DNA of 64,000 nt from an uncultured Muribaculaceae bacterium (GCA_910578075.1 CAJTPK010000005.1:71482-135481); one strand, 5' to 3'; positions 25,411-33,980 are shown, counted from the first letter of the stretch. Numbers and translations: made by a program. Notes: generated by a model not told the origin, from the letters alone.

Positions 25411-26760
25411 ATGAAACGATTTATCTTATTGGCAGCCGCGTTAGTAGCTATTTCAGGAGCTGAAGCGAAAAAAACAAAGCAACAGGCGCAGAATCCTGCG
25501 GATATGGCAATCCGAAAGGAGATCGCCGCAACTCCGGAAAAGGCAGGAGGCGTATACTTCTCATACCCGTACGCCACCGATTCCATCGCACCGGTACCCG
25601 CCGGGTATTCACCCGTCTACATTTCTCACTATGGCCGCCACGGTTCCCGTTGGCACGCCTCACCGGATCTCCACGATAAGACAGTAAAGAAATTCGAAGA
25701 ACAGCACAAACTCGGTAATCTTACCGCAGATGGCGAGAAAGCGCTCGAGATGGCAATACGCTGCCGCGACAACACAAAAGGGCACGTCGAAGAGCTTACA
25801 GGACGCGGACAACGCGAACACCGCGGAATCGCGACTCGACTTTACAACCGCTTCCCTTCGATGTTCGCCGATGGCGACACAATCATATCGCGCAGTTCAC
25901 AGGTACAGCGCTGCATAATCTCGATGGCGGCATTCAACGACGCCTTGAAAGAGAAGAATCCTAAACTTGTGATGGACTTCCACGCAACCCCGTCTGACAT
26001 GGATTTCATCGCATTCCACACCCCCACTGCCAAAGCGATCTACAGTGGCAAACAATGGTGGAGAGCGGATTTCAACAATAAGCGTGATTCCCTCAACCGC
26101 TGCATGGCCACCGCGAAACGGCTCTTCAAAGACCCGTCGAAGGCAATGAAATCCAAAGCAGTGAAATATCTTTATGATATAGGGGTGATTGTGCAGGATG
26201 TAGACGGGCTGGACGCAGACATTCTTTCTTTATTCGACAGAGAAGATCTGGTAAACCTTTGGAAAGCCGAGAACTATAAGCATTATGTGCGCCACGGAAA
26301 TTCTGTTGAGGGTGAAAGCGAGGGTCCAAAATCAGCAAGCAGCCTTCTCGCCGATATCATCAGCAAGGCAGATGAAAGCCTCGCGGGGAAACGCGCTAAA
26401 GTGGATCTCCGTTTCGGTCATGACGTCTTCCTGATGCGTCTCCTCGCGCTTATGGGCGTTGAAGGCACAGACTATACCGTGAAAGGATTCGATGAGGCAT
26501 CACGCGTATGGCAGACCTACCGCATAACGCCTATGGCTGCCAACCTTCAGCTTATTGTATTCCGCAACTCAGCAGGTCATGAGATCGCTACCTTGCGTCT
26601 CAATGAACGGCCTGTCAGGTTAAACGGCATCAATGAAACCGCTCCAGGTTACTATGACTGGAAACAGCTACGTTCACTCTGGGAATCAAAGCTCAAAGGA
26701 TACAAAGCCGACAAAACGGAGAAATCATCATCGAGCAATACCAATTACTTAACGACATGA
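25411..26760 (+). CDS. secreted histidine-type (acid) phosphatase
   Basis: 449 residues with a signal peptide (1-19). Histidine acid phosphatase, clade 2 look: ISHYGRHGSRW places the RHG nucleophile motif at R76-H77-G78, a second phosphate-binding Arg is in RSSQVQRCIIS (R167), and the proton donor is in LRFGHD (H337-D338). All key residues are present, so an active enzyme is expected. Family members remove phosphate from inositol phosphates, sugar phosphates and other esters. The last codons overlap the next gene (ATGA), whose N-terminal half is a close paralogue. The C-terminal 20 residues are a Ser/Lys-rich tail not shared with that paralogue. Confidence 0.9.
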   Translation: MKRFILLAAALVAISGAEAKKTKQQAQNPADMAIRKEIAATPEKAGGVYFSYPYATDSIAPVPAGYSPVYISHYGRHGSRWHASPDLHDKTVKKFEEQHKLGNLTADGEKALEMAIRCRDNTKGHVEELTGRGQREHRGIATRLYNRFPSMFADGDTIISRSSQVQRCIISMAAFNDALKEKNPKLVMDFHATPSDMDFIAFHTPTAKAIYSGKQWWRADFNNKRDSLNRCMATAKRLFKDPSKAMKSKAVKYLYDIGVIVQDVDGLDADILSLFDREDLVNLWKAENYKHYVRHGNSVEGESEGPKSASSLLADIISKADESLAGKRAKVDLRFGHDVFLMRLLALMGVEGTDYTVKGFDEASRVWQTYRITPMAANLQLIVFRNSAGHEIATLRLNERPVRLNGINETAPGYYDWKQLRSLWESKLKGYKADKTEKSSSSNTNYLTT

Positions 26761-29700
26761 ACAAACTAAAAGTCTTTCTTTTCGGGGCGATCACCGCGCT
26801 CTCTGCATCTGCCGGAGTACGCCAGGAAATAGCGGAATGTCCGCAACGGGCAGGAGGGATATATTACGCTTACCCGTATACCTCTGATTCCGTAGCCCAG
26901 GCTCCCGCCGGTTATGAACCGTTCTATATCTCCCACTATGGGCGCCACGGCTCCCGCTGGGTAATAAACAAGAACCTGCATCGCCTCACAGCCGACGGGC
27001 TGCGCGCGCAGCAGAGCGAGGGGAATCTTACTGAACTCGGCAAGGAGATCCTTGCAAAAACCGAAAGACTTCAGAAGCATACCGACGGACATCATGGCGA
27101 ACTGTCTCCTCTCGGCAGTCGTCAGCACAAAGCAATCGCAGCAAGGATGATGAAGCGTTTTCCACAACTGTTCAAGGGAAACGGCAGGATAATCGCACGT
27201 TCATCTACCGAACCGAGATGCATCATCTCCATGTCAGCATTCACCGAGGAGATAGCAAAGGGGAATCCGGCTCTTTCGATAGAGAAAAATGCCACCCCCG
27301 GTGACATGCGCTTCATAATGAATCATTCTGACGATGCTCGCGCGTTGGAGAAAAAAGATGCTGATTGGCGCAAAAGATTCGCTTCAGCCAAAGATTCCTT
27401 ATACCGCGCCGAGACAACTGCCCGCAAGCTTTTCAACGATCCTTCGAAAGTGAAGGAGCTCCCGAAGCTGATGCAGCAGATATTTGATGTGGCTATCGAT
27501 GTGCAGGATGTGGATGGTATAGATGACGACATATTGGAGGTTTTCGACACCGAGGATCTATATAATCTCTGGAAAGGTCAGAATTACCATATGTATGTAT
27601 GCCATGCCAATTCTGCCGACGGAACCGGCGCAGGACCGCGCAGCTCTGTAAATCTCCTCAATGAGATCACCGACCGTGCAGATGAGGCGATAGCCGGGAA
27701 TCGCCCGACAGCCGTAGACCTCCGTTTCGGTCACGACACAGCACTGCTGCGCCTTCTTGCATTGATGGGAGCAGAGGGAGCGGATGCATCCGTAAAAGGT
27801 TTCGAGAACGCAGCCGAGGCATGGCAAACCCATAACCTCACCCCCATGGCAGCAAACTTCCAGCTTGCCCTTCTCCGCAATGCGTCAGGCGATGTGATTG
27901 CCGCTCCGCGACTAAACGAACGCCCTGTAAAAATAAACGGAGTGAAAGAGCTTGCCGGATACCCCGGATATTACAAATGGTCGGATCTTCGCAAAGCATG
28001 GAAATCGGCTTGCCACCCGGTAGCTGACATCGCGGAAAGAATATGCCCCGGAAGCTCCCGCAAATTCATATTCGAGCAGGTAGACTCTCCGGAAGAATTC
28101 TTTGAGATTGATTCTGAAAACGGGAAGCCCGTGATACGCGGCAACTCTACGGTCAACATGGCGGCAGGTCTTAACTGGTATCTGAAATATTATCCCAACA
28201 TACATATCAGCTGGAACCAAATGTCGGCAGACATACCCGACAATCTTCCGCTACCCCGCAAGAAAGAACGTCATACAACAGATGCTTCTCAGCGCTATTA
28301 CCTGAATTACTGCACTCACTCATACTCAATGCCCTTCTGGGGATGGGACCGCTGGCAGAAAGAGATAGACTGGATGGCACTACACGGTATAAACATGCCG
28401 CTGGTTATCGCCGGCACAGATGCAGTGTGGCGCAACACTCTGATGCGCCTCGGATATTCAAAAGAGGAGGCGGATGCGTTTGTGGCAGGTCCTGCTTTCC
28501 AGGCATGGTGGCTAATGAATAACCTTGAAGGATGGGGAGGCCCTATGTCGGAGAAATGGTATGAGGACAGGGTTAAGCTTCAGAGACAGATCCTCGCAAG
28601 GATGGAGCAACTTGGCATGGAACCTGTGCTTCCGGGATATTCGGGTATGGTTCCTCACGATGCCGACGAACGTCTTGGAATGGATGTATCCGGAAAAGGG
28701 ATCTGGAACGGATTCGTGCGTCCGGCTTTCCTGAAAAGCACTGATCCCCAATTCAACAAGATTGCGGATATCTATTATGACGAGTTGCGCAAGGTGAACG
28801 GCACCGCAAAATATTACAGCATGGATCCCTTCCACGAGGGAGGCAGCATCGAGGGTGTGGATCTCACCGAGGCAGGCAAGATCATAACCGCTGCCATGAA
28901 ACGTGCGAACCCCGAAGCGGTATGGGTGATACAAGGCTGGAACGAGAACCCGCGTGCTCAGATCTACGCCGGCATACCGAAAGGAGATATAGTTGTGCTC
29001 GACCTTGCTTCCGAGATCAAACCGCAATGGGGCGATCCCGACACACCCTCGAAGACACCGCGTCCCAACGGATATGACGGTCATGACTGGCTCTTCTGCA
29101 TGCTGCTCAATTTCGGTGGCAATGTTGGCCTCCACGGACGCATGGATAACGTAATCGGAGGATATTACAAAGCCCGCAACTCCAGATTCGGCAAAGACAT
29201 GACGGGAATCGGTCTTACTCCGGAAGGTATCGAAAACAATCCTGTGATGTATGAGCTTATCTCAGAGCTTATATGGCGTCCGGAAGAATTCACCAAGGAG
29301 GAATGGCTCGAAAACTATTCCAAAGCTCGATATGGCGCTAAAAACAAGAACGCAGAGAACGCATGGAAGCAACTCGGCAATACAATATACAATTGCCCGT
29401 GGGGCATACTGCAGCAGGGCACAACGGAATCAATTTTCTGCGCACGCCCGTCTGAGAAGGCTTGGAAGGTATCGAGCTGGAGCCGCATGAAACCTTACTA
29501 CAAGCCGGAGGATGTGATTGCAGCAGCCAAGAAATTCGCTGCCGCCGCCCCTGCCTTAAGGAATAATGAGAACTATAGATATGACCTTGTAGATATCACC
29601 CGTCAAGCTATCGCTGAGAAAGGGAGACTTGTCTACACCGAGATGCAAAAGGCACTTAAGAAAAAAGATATGTCGGCATTCAAGAAGTATTCAGACAAAT

Positions 29701-30098
29701 TCCTGAGCCTTATTGACATGCAGGACAAGTTATTGTCTACACGTCCGGAATTCAATGTGCAGACATGGATAGATGACGCCCGTAACCTTGCTCCGACAAA
29801 AGAGGAACGAGATAATTTCGAGAGCAACGCCCGTTATCTTATCACGACATGGGGACCACGCGTGGCAAGCGAGGACGGAGGTCTCCGCGATTACGCCCAC
29901 CGCGAATGGAGCGGCTTGCTCGGCTCGCTTTACCACACCCGTTGGAAAACATGGATTGACCGTCAGCTCGCCGGCGACAAATCGCCGATAGATTTCTTCA
30001 CCATCGACGAGCAATGGGTGAAATCCCGCGACAAGCATCCTGTAAACTACGATACGAACTGCGTTGACGCAGCATTAGAGAGTCTGAAGGCACTCTAA
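26757..30098 (+). CDS. fusion: histidine-type phosphatase + GH89 alpha-N-acetylglucosaminidase, secreted
   Basis: 1113 residues in one unbroken frame, signal peptide about 1-19. Residues 25-415 are a complete histidine phosphatase paralogous to the preceding gene: RHG at 63-65, R154 in SSTEPRC, H326-D327 in LRFGHD. Residues about 420-1110 are a complete GH89 enzyme (NAGLU family): the N-terminal domain (FEQVDSPEEFFEID, GLNWYLKYY), then the barrel with YLNYCTHSYSMPFWGWDRW, the acid/base Glu in MDPFHEGG (E694) and the nucleophile Glu in LTPEGIENNPVMYE (E823). GH89 removes terminal alpha-GlcNAc from mucin-type or heparan-type glycans. The fusion predicts removal of GlcNAc and phosphate from one substrate. 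Last gene of the operon, ended by a strong hairpin. Confidence 0.93.
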   Translation: MNKLKVFLFGAITALSASAGVRQEIAECPQRAGGIYYAYPYTSDSVAQAPAGYEPFYISHYGRHGSRWVINKNLHRLTADGLRAQQSEGNLTELGKEILAKTERLQKHTDGHHGELSPLGSRQHKAIAARMMKRFPQLFKGNGRIIARSSTEPRCIISMSAFTEEIAKGNPALSIEKNATPGDMRFIMNHSDDARALEKKDADWRKRFASAKDSLYRAETTARKLFNDPSKVKELPKLMQQIFDVAIDVQDVDGIDDDILEVFDTEDLYNLWKGQNYHMYVCHANSADGTGAGPRSSVNLLNEITDRADEAIAGNRPTAVDLRFGHDTALLRLLALMGAEGADASVKGFENAAEAWQTHNLTPMAANFQLALLRNASGDVIAAPRLNERPVKINGVKELAGYPGYYKWSDLRKAWKSACHPVADIAERICPGSSRKFIFEQVDSPEEFFEIDSENGKPVIRGNSTVNMAAGLNWYLKYYPNIHISWNQMSADIPDNLPLPRKKERHTTDASQRYYLNYCTHSYSMPFWGWDRWQKEIDWMALHGINMPLVIAGTDAVWRNTLMRLGYSKEEADAFVAGPAFQAWWLMNNLEGWGGPMSEKWYEDRVKLQRQILARMEQLGMEPVLPGYSGMVPHDADERLGMDVSGKGIWNGFVRPAFLKSTDPQFNKIADIYYDELRKVNGTAKYYSMDPFHEGGSIEGVDLTEAGKIITAAMKRANPEAVWVIQGWNENPRAQIYAGIPKGDIVVLDLASEIKPQWGDPDTPSKTPRPNGYDGHDWLFCMLLNFGGNVGLHGRMDNVIGGYYKARNSRFGKDMTGIGLTPEGIENNPVMYELISELIWRPEEFTKEEWLENYSKARYGAKNKNAENAWKQLGNTIYNCPWGILQQGTTESIFCARPSEKAWKVSSWSRMKPYYKPEDVIAAAKKFAAAAPALRNNENYRYDLVDITRQAIAEKGRLVYTEMQKALKKKDMSAFKKYSDKFLSLIDMQDKLLSTRPEFNVQTWIDDARNLAPTKEERDNFESNARYLITTWGPRVASEDGGLRDYAHREWSGLLGSLYHTRWKTWIDRQLAGDKSPIDFFTIDEQWVKSRDKHPVNYDTNCVDAALESLKAL

Positions 30099-30136
30099 AT
30101 AAATAAGGAGCAGCTTTTGCTGCTCCTTATTTATTT
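30097..30136. terminator. strong bidirectional terminator after the GH89 operon
   Basis: Perfect 18-bp inverted repeat (30097-30114 with 30119-30136) with a TTTT loop. The AT-rich outer parts give T-runs in both directions. It begins at the stop codon of the GH89 fusion gene. Confidence 0.9.
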
Positions 30137-30156
30137 CACAATCTTCTCTAAACTTG

Positions 30157-30192
30157 AAAAGGCTTGAAAATCATCAGATTTTCAAGCCTTTT
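30157..30192 (-). terminator. terminator of the tRNA-Pro gene
   Basis: Perfect 16-bp inverted repeat (30157-30172 with 30177-30192, arm AAAAGGCTTGAAAATC) with loop ATCA, three bases past the 3' end of the tRNA in the minus direction. Confidence 0.8.
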
Positions 30193-30195
30193 CTG

Positions 30196-30270
30196 TCGGG
30201 GTGAGGCGACTCGAACGCCCGACCTCTACGTCCCGAACGTAGCGCGCTAACCAACTGTGCTACACCCCGA
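30196..30270 (-). tRNA. tRNA-Pro (anticodon CGG)
   Basis: 75 nt, CCA not encoded. The acceptor stem TCGGGGT/ACCCCGA pairs fully. The anticodon arm is CTACG-TTCGGGA-CGTAG, giving CGG, which reads the proline codon CCG. The T-arm GGGCG-TTCGAGT-CGCCT is intact. It stands alone, transcribed opposite to the GH89 operon. Confidence 0.95.
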
Positions 30271-30347
30271 TTTTTGTTTGCGTCTGCAAAGTTACAATTT
30301 TTTTTCGCATTAGCAAAATCTTTTATGCAGTTTTTGCAAAATGAAAA

Positions 30348-31283
30348 TCAATTGCCGGTATAACCGTCAGGATACCCTATTATGCAGAACACTATAAGAG
30401 TAAGCAATGCTACCACCACAATATTAACCAATGACATCCTCCACGCCAAAAGGCACTTTCCGGGAGTGCGCGCGTAATGAATGGTGACGAAGCTCAGCAA
30501 CATCGACAATACAGGAACCGGAAGATATATGAAATACTCCGTTACTATTTCCAACTCAAACGGTGCTATCAATCCAATTCCACAGTATATGATCGTTGAC
30601 AACACAAGCACGATGGTGGCTCCGGTCTTGCCATAACGCCCGAAAAATGTGGTGCGGGATGTCAGCGCATTCCTTCTCAGATGGAAGATCGCATAGATGA
30701 TATGGCAGTTAGACGCCATCAGACCCAACATAACGCTCATTATTATCGCCGGCTCAAGATTCCACCATGTGAATATATCCTCATACACAGCCTTTGACTG
30801 CACAAGCTCTGTGCCTATCACCGCTATGGGACCAAATATAAAGAATGTGGCTATCGGATACAGCACTGATCGGCTCAGAGGATACGGGCCGATATTATTG
30901 ATGAGGGCAAAGAAAACAATCAGAGCTGCGATTATAAGCGCCCACCATCCTGCCATGGATAGCACGGCGAGTCCGGCAGTGGCAGTCAATATGGAAAAAA
31001 TCTGTATACCCTCTTTCAGAATATACGAGACAGGACGATCTATATCCTCACAATACATGTTATCGTCACGGTTTTCACCATAATTATGCTTATCATCATA
31101 ATAACGATGAATCACGTTACTGGTGCACTGGGCAAAGACAGCAAACAAAAGACATGCCATCGCCGCTATCGGATCCAGACTGCCATGAGCCGCGGCATCT
31201 GCCGTGCCCATCGCCACTGAAGCCACTGAGAGCCAGAGCGTGCGCAGACCGGCTGCCTTCAAAATTATCTGTACGGCTGTCAT
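30348..31283 (-). CDS. UbiA-like integral membrane prenyltransferase (divergent)
   Basis: 311 residues, about eight or nine membrane segments. I chose ATG 31283, four bases after the stop of the upstream transporter gene. The first cytoplasmic loop NVIHRYYDDKHNYGENRDDN resembles the Asp-rich N/DxxxD prenyl-diphosphate site of UbiA/MenA enzymes, and INNIGPYPLSRS plus the overall topology fit. The second Asp-rich motif expected in the family is not obvious. It could attach a prenyl chain to an aromatic acceptor (a MenA-like role) or be a diverged member with another substrate. Family call moderate, function open. Confidence 0.55.
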   Translation of the reverse strand: MTAVQIILKAAGLRTLWLSVASVAMGTADAAAHGSLDPIAAMACLLFAVFAQCTSNVIHRYYDDKHNYGENRDDNMYCEDIDRPVSYILKEGIQIFSILTATAGLAVLSMAGWWALIIAALIVFFALINNIGPYPLSRSVLYPIATFFIFGPIAVIGTELVQSKAVYEDIFTWWNLEPAIIMSVMLGLMASNCHIIYAIFHLRRNALTSRTTFFGRYGKTGATIVLVLSTIIYCGIGLIAPFELEIVTEYFIYLPVPVLSMLLSFVTIHYARTPGKCLLAWRMSLVNIVVVALLTLIVFCIIGYPDGYTGN

Positions 31284-31287
31284 GGCA

Positions 31288-32298
31288 TCAGATTGTGTAG
31301 AGACATACAAACAGGGATGACACTCCAATCACAATCCAGAGCACTATAGCCTGGATGAGAGGCTTGGCACCCACCTCGCGTATCACCTTGAGGCTCAAGC
31401 TCGAACCGATCGCAAAAAGAACAGCGACAAGAGCCTGCTTGGCTATCGCCACAATGCCATCATACACAGGGCGCATGAATCCTATCATGGATTCCGGTGT
31501 ATATGTATTGATCACCATAGCTACAACAAAAAGAAGAATGAACCATGGTATCGACACCTTTGCCTTCCCCTCCCCTTTCTGCTCTTTGCGGAAATACCAG
31601 ATGGTGAAAAAAGCGAGCGGGATTATCCAAAGCGCACGGGTGCATTTGATAAGGGTTGCAAGTTCGCATGCCTCCGGACCATAGGCAGCTCCGGCGCCTA
31701 CTACAGAACTGGTGTCATGAATCGCTATGGCAGCCCATGTGCCGAACTGTTCCTGCGTCATTCCGAAGAGATGTCCGAGGGGTGGGAAGATAAATAGAGC
31801 CACGGCATTGAGAATAAATATAACTCCCAACGATACAGCCATATTCTTCTCATTGGCTTTCATCACACCTCCGACAGCCGCGATGGCTGAACCTCCGCAG
31901 ATAGCTGTGCCTGCGGAAATGAGATACGAAGCTTTGTCATTGATTTTCATCCAGCGTCCCACCAGGATACCGATCACCATCACCCCGACTACAGAGACAA
32001 TAGTGAAGAGCATACCGTCGGCTCCTGACTGGAGACTCTTCTGAAGATTCATGCCGAATCCCAGACCCACCACAGATGCCTGGAGAAGATACTTGGAAAG
32101 CTTCTTGTTGAATTTAGGATAAGGGATGCCGCATACGATGGCAAACATAAGACCAAGGAAAAGAGCGACAGCAGGCGATATCACCTCTTCTCCAAAAATC
32201 ATTTTGAACGGGAACAGCATCAGCACGAGTAGCACCCAGTAAAGAGGGCGCGCAAGGCTCTGCATTTTCACAGAGTCCGATGGGTTATAATTTTTCAT
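31288..32298 (-). CDS. YeiH/UPF0324 family putative sulfate exporter
   Basis: 336 residues, ten or so membrane helices, inner membrane. Family hallmarks are VVGLGFGMNLQKSL, GTAICGGSAIAAVGG and AIAIHDTSSVVGAGAAYG. Members are annotated as putative sulfate or sulfonate exporters, but transport data are scarce. A good minus-strand promoter lies at 32470-32501, about 170 bp upstream. The UbiA-like gene follows by four bases, so both are co-transcribed. Confidence 0.88.
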   Translation of the reverse strand: MKNYNPSDSVKMQSLARPLYWVLLVLMLFPFKMIFGEEVISPAVALFLGLMFAIVCGIPYPKFNKKLSKYLLQASVVGLGFGMNLQKSLQSGADGMLFTIVSVVGVMVIGILVGRWMKINDKASYLISAGTAICGGSAIAAVGGVMKANEKNMAVSLGVIFILNAVALFIFPPLGHLFGMTQEQFGTWAAIAIHDTSSVVGAGAAYGPEACELATLIKCTRALWIIPLAFFTIWYFRKEQKGEGKAKVSIPWFILLFVVAMVINTYTPESMIGFMRPVYDGIVAIAKQALVAVLFAIGSSLSLKVIREVGAKPLIQAIVLWIVIGVSSLFVCLYTI

Positions 32299-32360
32299 GA
32301 CAAGAAAAGTTTAGATTCCTTCTCATAAACAGCTGAGGGAAACAATCAGTTTAATCAATG

Positions 32361-32423
32361 TAGCATCAAATAATGTGTCATCAAATAAAATAATGGAGCA
32401 TCAAATAATGAAGCATCAAATAT
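32361..32423. repeat. four copies of a CATCAAATAATG-type short repeat
   Basis: AGCATCAAATAATG, TCATCAAATAAAATAATG, AGCATCAAATAATG and AGCATCAAATATA follow one another with a 14-18 bp period, inside the long leader of the YeiH-like gene. Confidence 0.75.
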
Positions 32424-32465
32424 ACGTCTGTTTCTTAGGCGGTCAGATAGAATTTTGTTAGTTCG

Positions 32466-32497
32466 ATTGCAAAATTAATTAAAAAGGTGTAAATTTG
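32466..32497 (+). promoter_or_regulatory. promoter of psd-pssA, overlapping the divergent one
   Basis: ATTG (32466-32469, one mismatch to TTTG), 20 bp, TAAATTTG (32490-32497). It lies face to face with the minus-strand promoter over the same 30 bp. Leader about 90 nt. Confidence 0.5.
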
Positions 32498-32501
32498 CAA
32501 A
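32470..32501 (-). promoter_or_regulatory. promoter of the YeiH-UbiA-like pair
   Basis: On the minus strand TTTG (32501-32498), 20 bp, TAATTTTG (32477-32470): full consensus. The predicted leader is about 165 nt and contains the short repeats at 32361-32423. Confidence 0.65.
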
Positions 32502-32593
32502 TCAATGCGGATTGTTTGACATTCCGCCTTCAAAACGTGCATTTTGAATTCTGGACAATGAATTCGGAGATGCCTTATGAATGATGAATTAAC

Positions 32594-33253
32594 ATGAAGA
32601 TCCACCGCGAAGGAACCAACATATTGATTCTGTTGTTTATCGTATTGGCAGCACTAAATGTGCCGATATGGCTTTTCATGCCTCCATATGTGATTCCTGC
32701 CTGCTTCTCCGCGCTATCGCTTGTGGTCTACAGCTTCGTATTCAACTTCTTCAGATGTCCGCAGCGTCATTACCGCGGACAGAGAAAAGGGATGGTCGTA
32801 AGCTCGGTAGATGGTCGTGTAGTGGCGGTGGAACGCACTTTCGAGGGGGAGTATCTGAAAAGCGACGCGATAATGCTTTCAGTGTTCATGTCTCCGCTTA
32901 ATGTGCATGCCAACTGGTTTCCGGTTGACGGCAAGGTGGAATATGTGAAACATCACAGCGGCCGTTTCCTCTCCGCTTACCTGCCAAAGGCGAGTACCGA
33001 CAACGAACGGAGCACCATAGGCATTCTCGCAGACTGCGGACAACGGATCACCGTGAGACAGATAGCAGGAGCTATGGCGCGGCGCATTGTAACTTATGCC
33101 AGACGCGGGGAACCGGCTTCAATCGATGAGCATCTCGGATTCATAAAATTCGGTTCGAGAGTGGATCTATACTTGCCTTTAGACACGGAAATTCTCGTTA
33201 AGATTGGAGACATAACCCGCGGAGGCGTGACTCCTGTAGCAAGGTTTAAATAA
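32594..33253 (+). CDS. psd: phosphatidylserine decarboxylase (short, self-processing type)
   Basis: 219 residues. Converts phosphatidylserine to phosphatidylethanolamine at the inner membrane. Two hydrophobic helices at the N-terminus (about 12-55) anchor it. The decarboxylase domain runs from KGMVVSSVDGRVVAVE to the C-terminus, with FMSPLNVHANWFPVDGKV. The Gly-Ser of IKFGSRVDLYLP (about 187-188) is the self-cleavage site that makes the pyruvoyl group. It is seven bases ahead of pssA, whose product is its substrate, which is strong support for the assignment. Confidence 0.94.
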   Translation: MKIHREGTNILILLFIVLAALNVPIWLFMPPYVIPACFSALSLVVYSFVFNFFRCPQRHYRGQRKGMVVSSVDGRVVAVERTFEGEYLKSDAIMLSVFMSPLNVHANWFPVDGKVEYVKHHSGRFLSAYLPKASTDNERSTIGILADCGQRITVRQIAGAMARRIVTYARRGEPASIDEHLGFIKFGSRVDLYLPLDTEILVKIGDITRGGVTPVARFK

Positions 33254-33260
33254 CTTTTAG

Positions 33261-33968
33261 ATGAGCAATATAATCATACGCAATATACCGAACAGCATCA
33301 CATGTCTCAATATTGCCTCAGGCGTGATGGCCATCATCTGCGCGCTTCGCGGTGAGACGGAGATGTGGGGGATGGAGGCTTACAACTGGGCATACATATT
33401 CATCGGCATAGCGGCTGTGATGGATTTCCTCGACGGCTTTGCCGCCCGCCTGCTGCATGCCTATTCTGATATGGGCAAGGAGCTCGACTCCTTGTGCGAC
33501 TGTGTAAGCTTCGGTGTCGCTCCGGCTATGATACTCTTCTCAACCCTTGAGCAATATGGCAATCCTCAGTGGATAAGCTGGGCAGCTCTGATTATTCCCG
33601 TTTTCGGAGCATTGCGACTCGCGAAATTCAACATAGATACCCGTCAGACATCAAGCTTCATCGGTTTGCCTATACCAGCAAACGCCATCTTCTGGATTGG
33701 ATACACAGCATTATGCCATCAGCAGGCGGGAAGCTTGTGCGAATGGTGGTTTGTTCTCCCGGTGCTTCTGCTTGAAAGCTGGCTGATGCTATCACCGCTG
33801 CCCTTGTTCTCGCTTAAGTTCAAGACGTGGGGATGGAAAGGCAACGGTTTCCGCTGGGTCCTTATAGCTGCAGCGGTGGTGCTTGTGGCATTTGCCGGTG
33901 TCCCCGGACTGATGTGGCTGATAATCACCTATCTCATCTTAGGATTATTTGCCTTAATAAAAAATTGA
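33261..33968 (+). CDS. pssA: CDP-diacylglycerol-serine O-phosphatidyltransferase
   Basis: 235 residues, inner membrane. Joins serine to CDP-diacylglycerol, giving phosphatidylserine for Psd. The CDP-alcohol phosphotransferase motif is complete: D58-G59, A62-R63, G72, D76 and D80 in FLDGFAARLLHAYSDMGKEL followed by DSLCD. About six to eight hydrophobic segments. Co-transcribed with psd; the second 9-bp minisatellite starts just after its stop. Confidence 0.95.
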   Translation: MSNIIIRNIPNSITCLNIASGVMAIICALRGETEMWGMEAYNWAYIFIGIAAVMDFLDGFAARLLHAYSDMGKELDSLCDCVSFGVAPAMILFSTLEQYGNPQWISWAALIIPVFGALRLAKFNIDTRQTSSFIGLPIPANAIFWIGYTALCHQQAGSLCEWWFVLPVLLLESWLMLSPLPLFSLKFKTWGWKGNGFRWVLIAAAVVLVAFAGVPGLMWLIITYLILGLFALIKN

Positions 33969-33980
33969 TAGGATCTTTAT

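Noticed and set aside
28512..29135. 207-codon minus-strand ORF inside the GH89 region
   Set aside because: Opposite a fully conserved GH89 domain with both catalytic glutamates; no family features in the antisense frame.
32594..32901. Alternative plus-strand frame at 32668-32901 as a small gene
   Set aside because: Completely inside psd in another frame and without a plausible start context.
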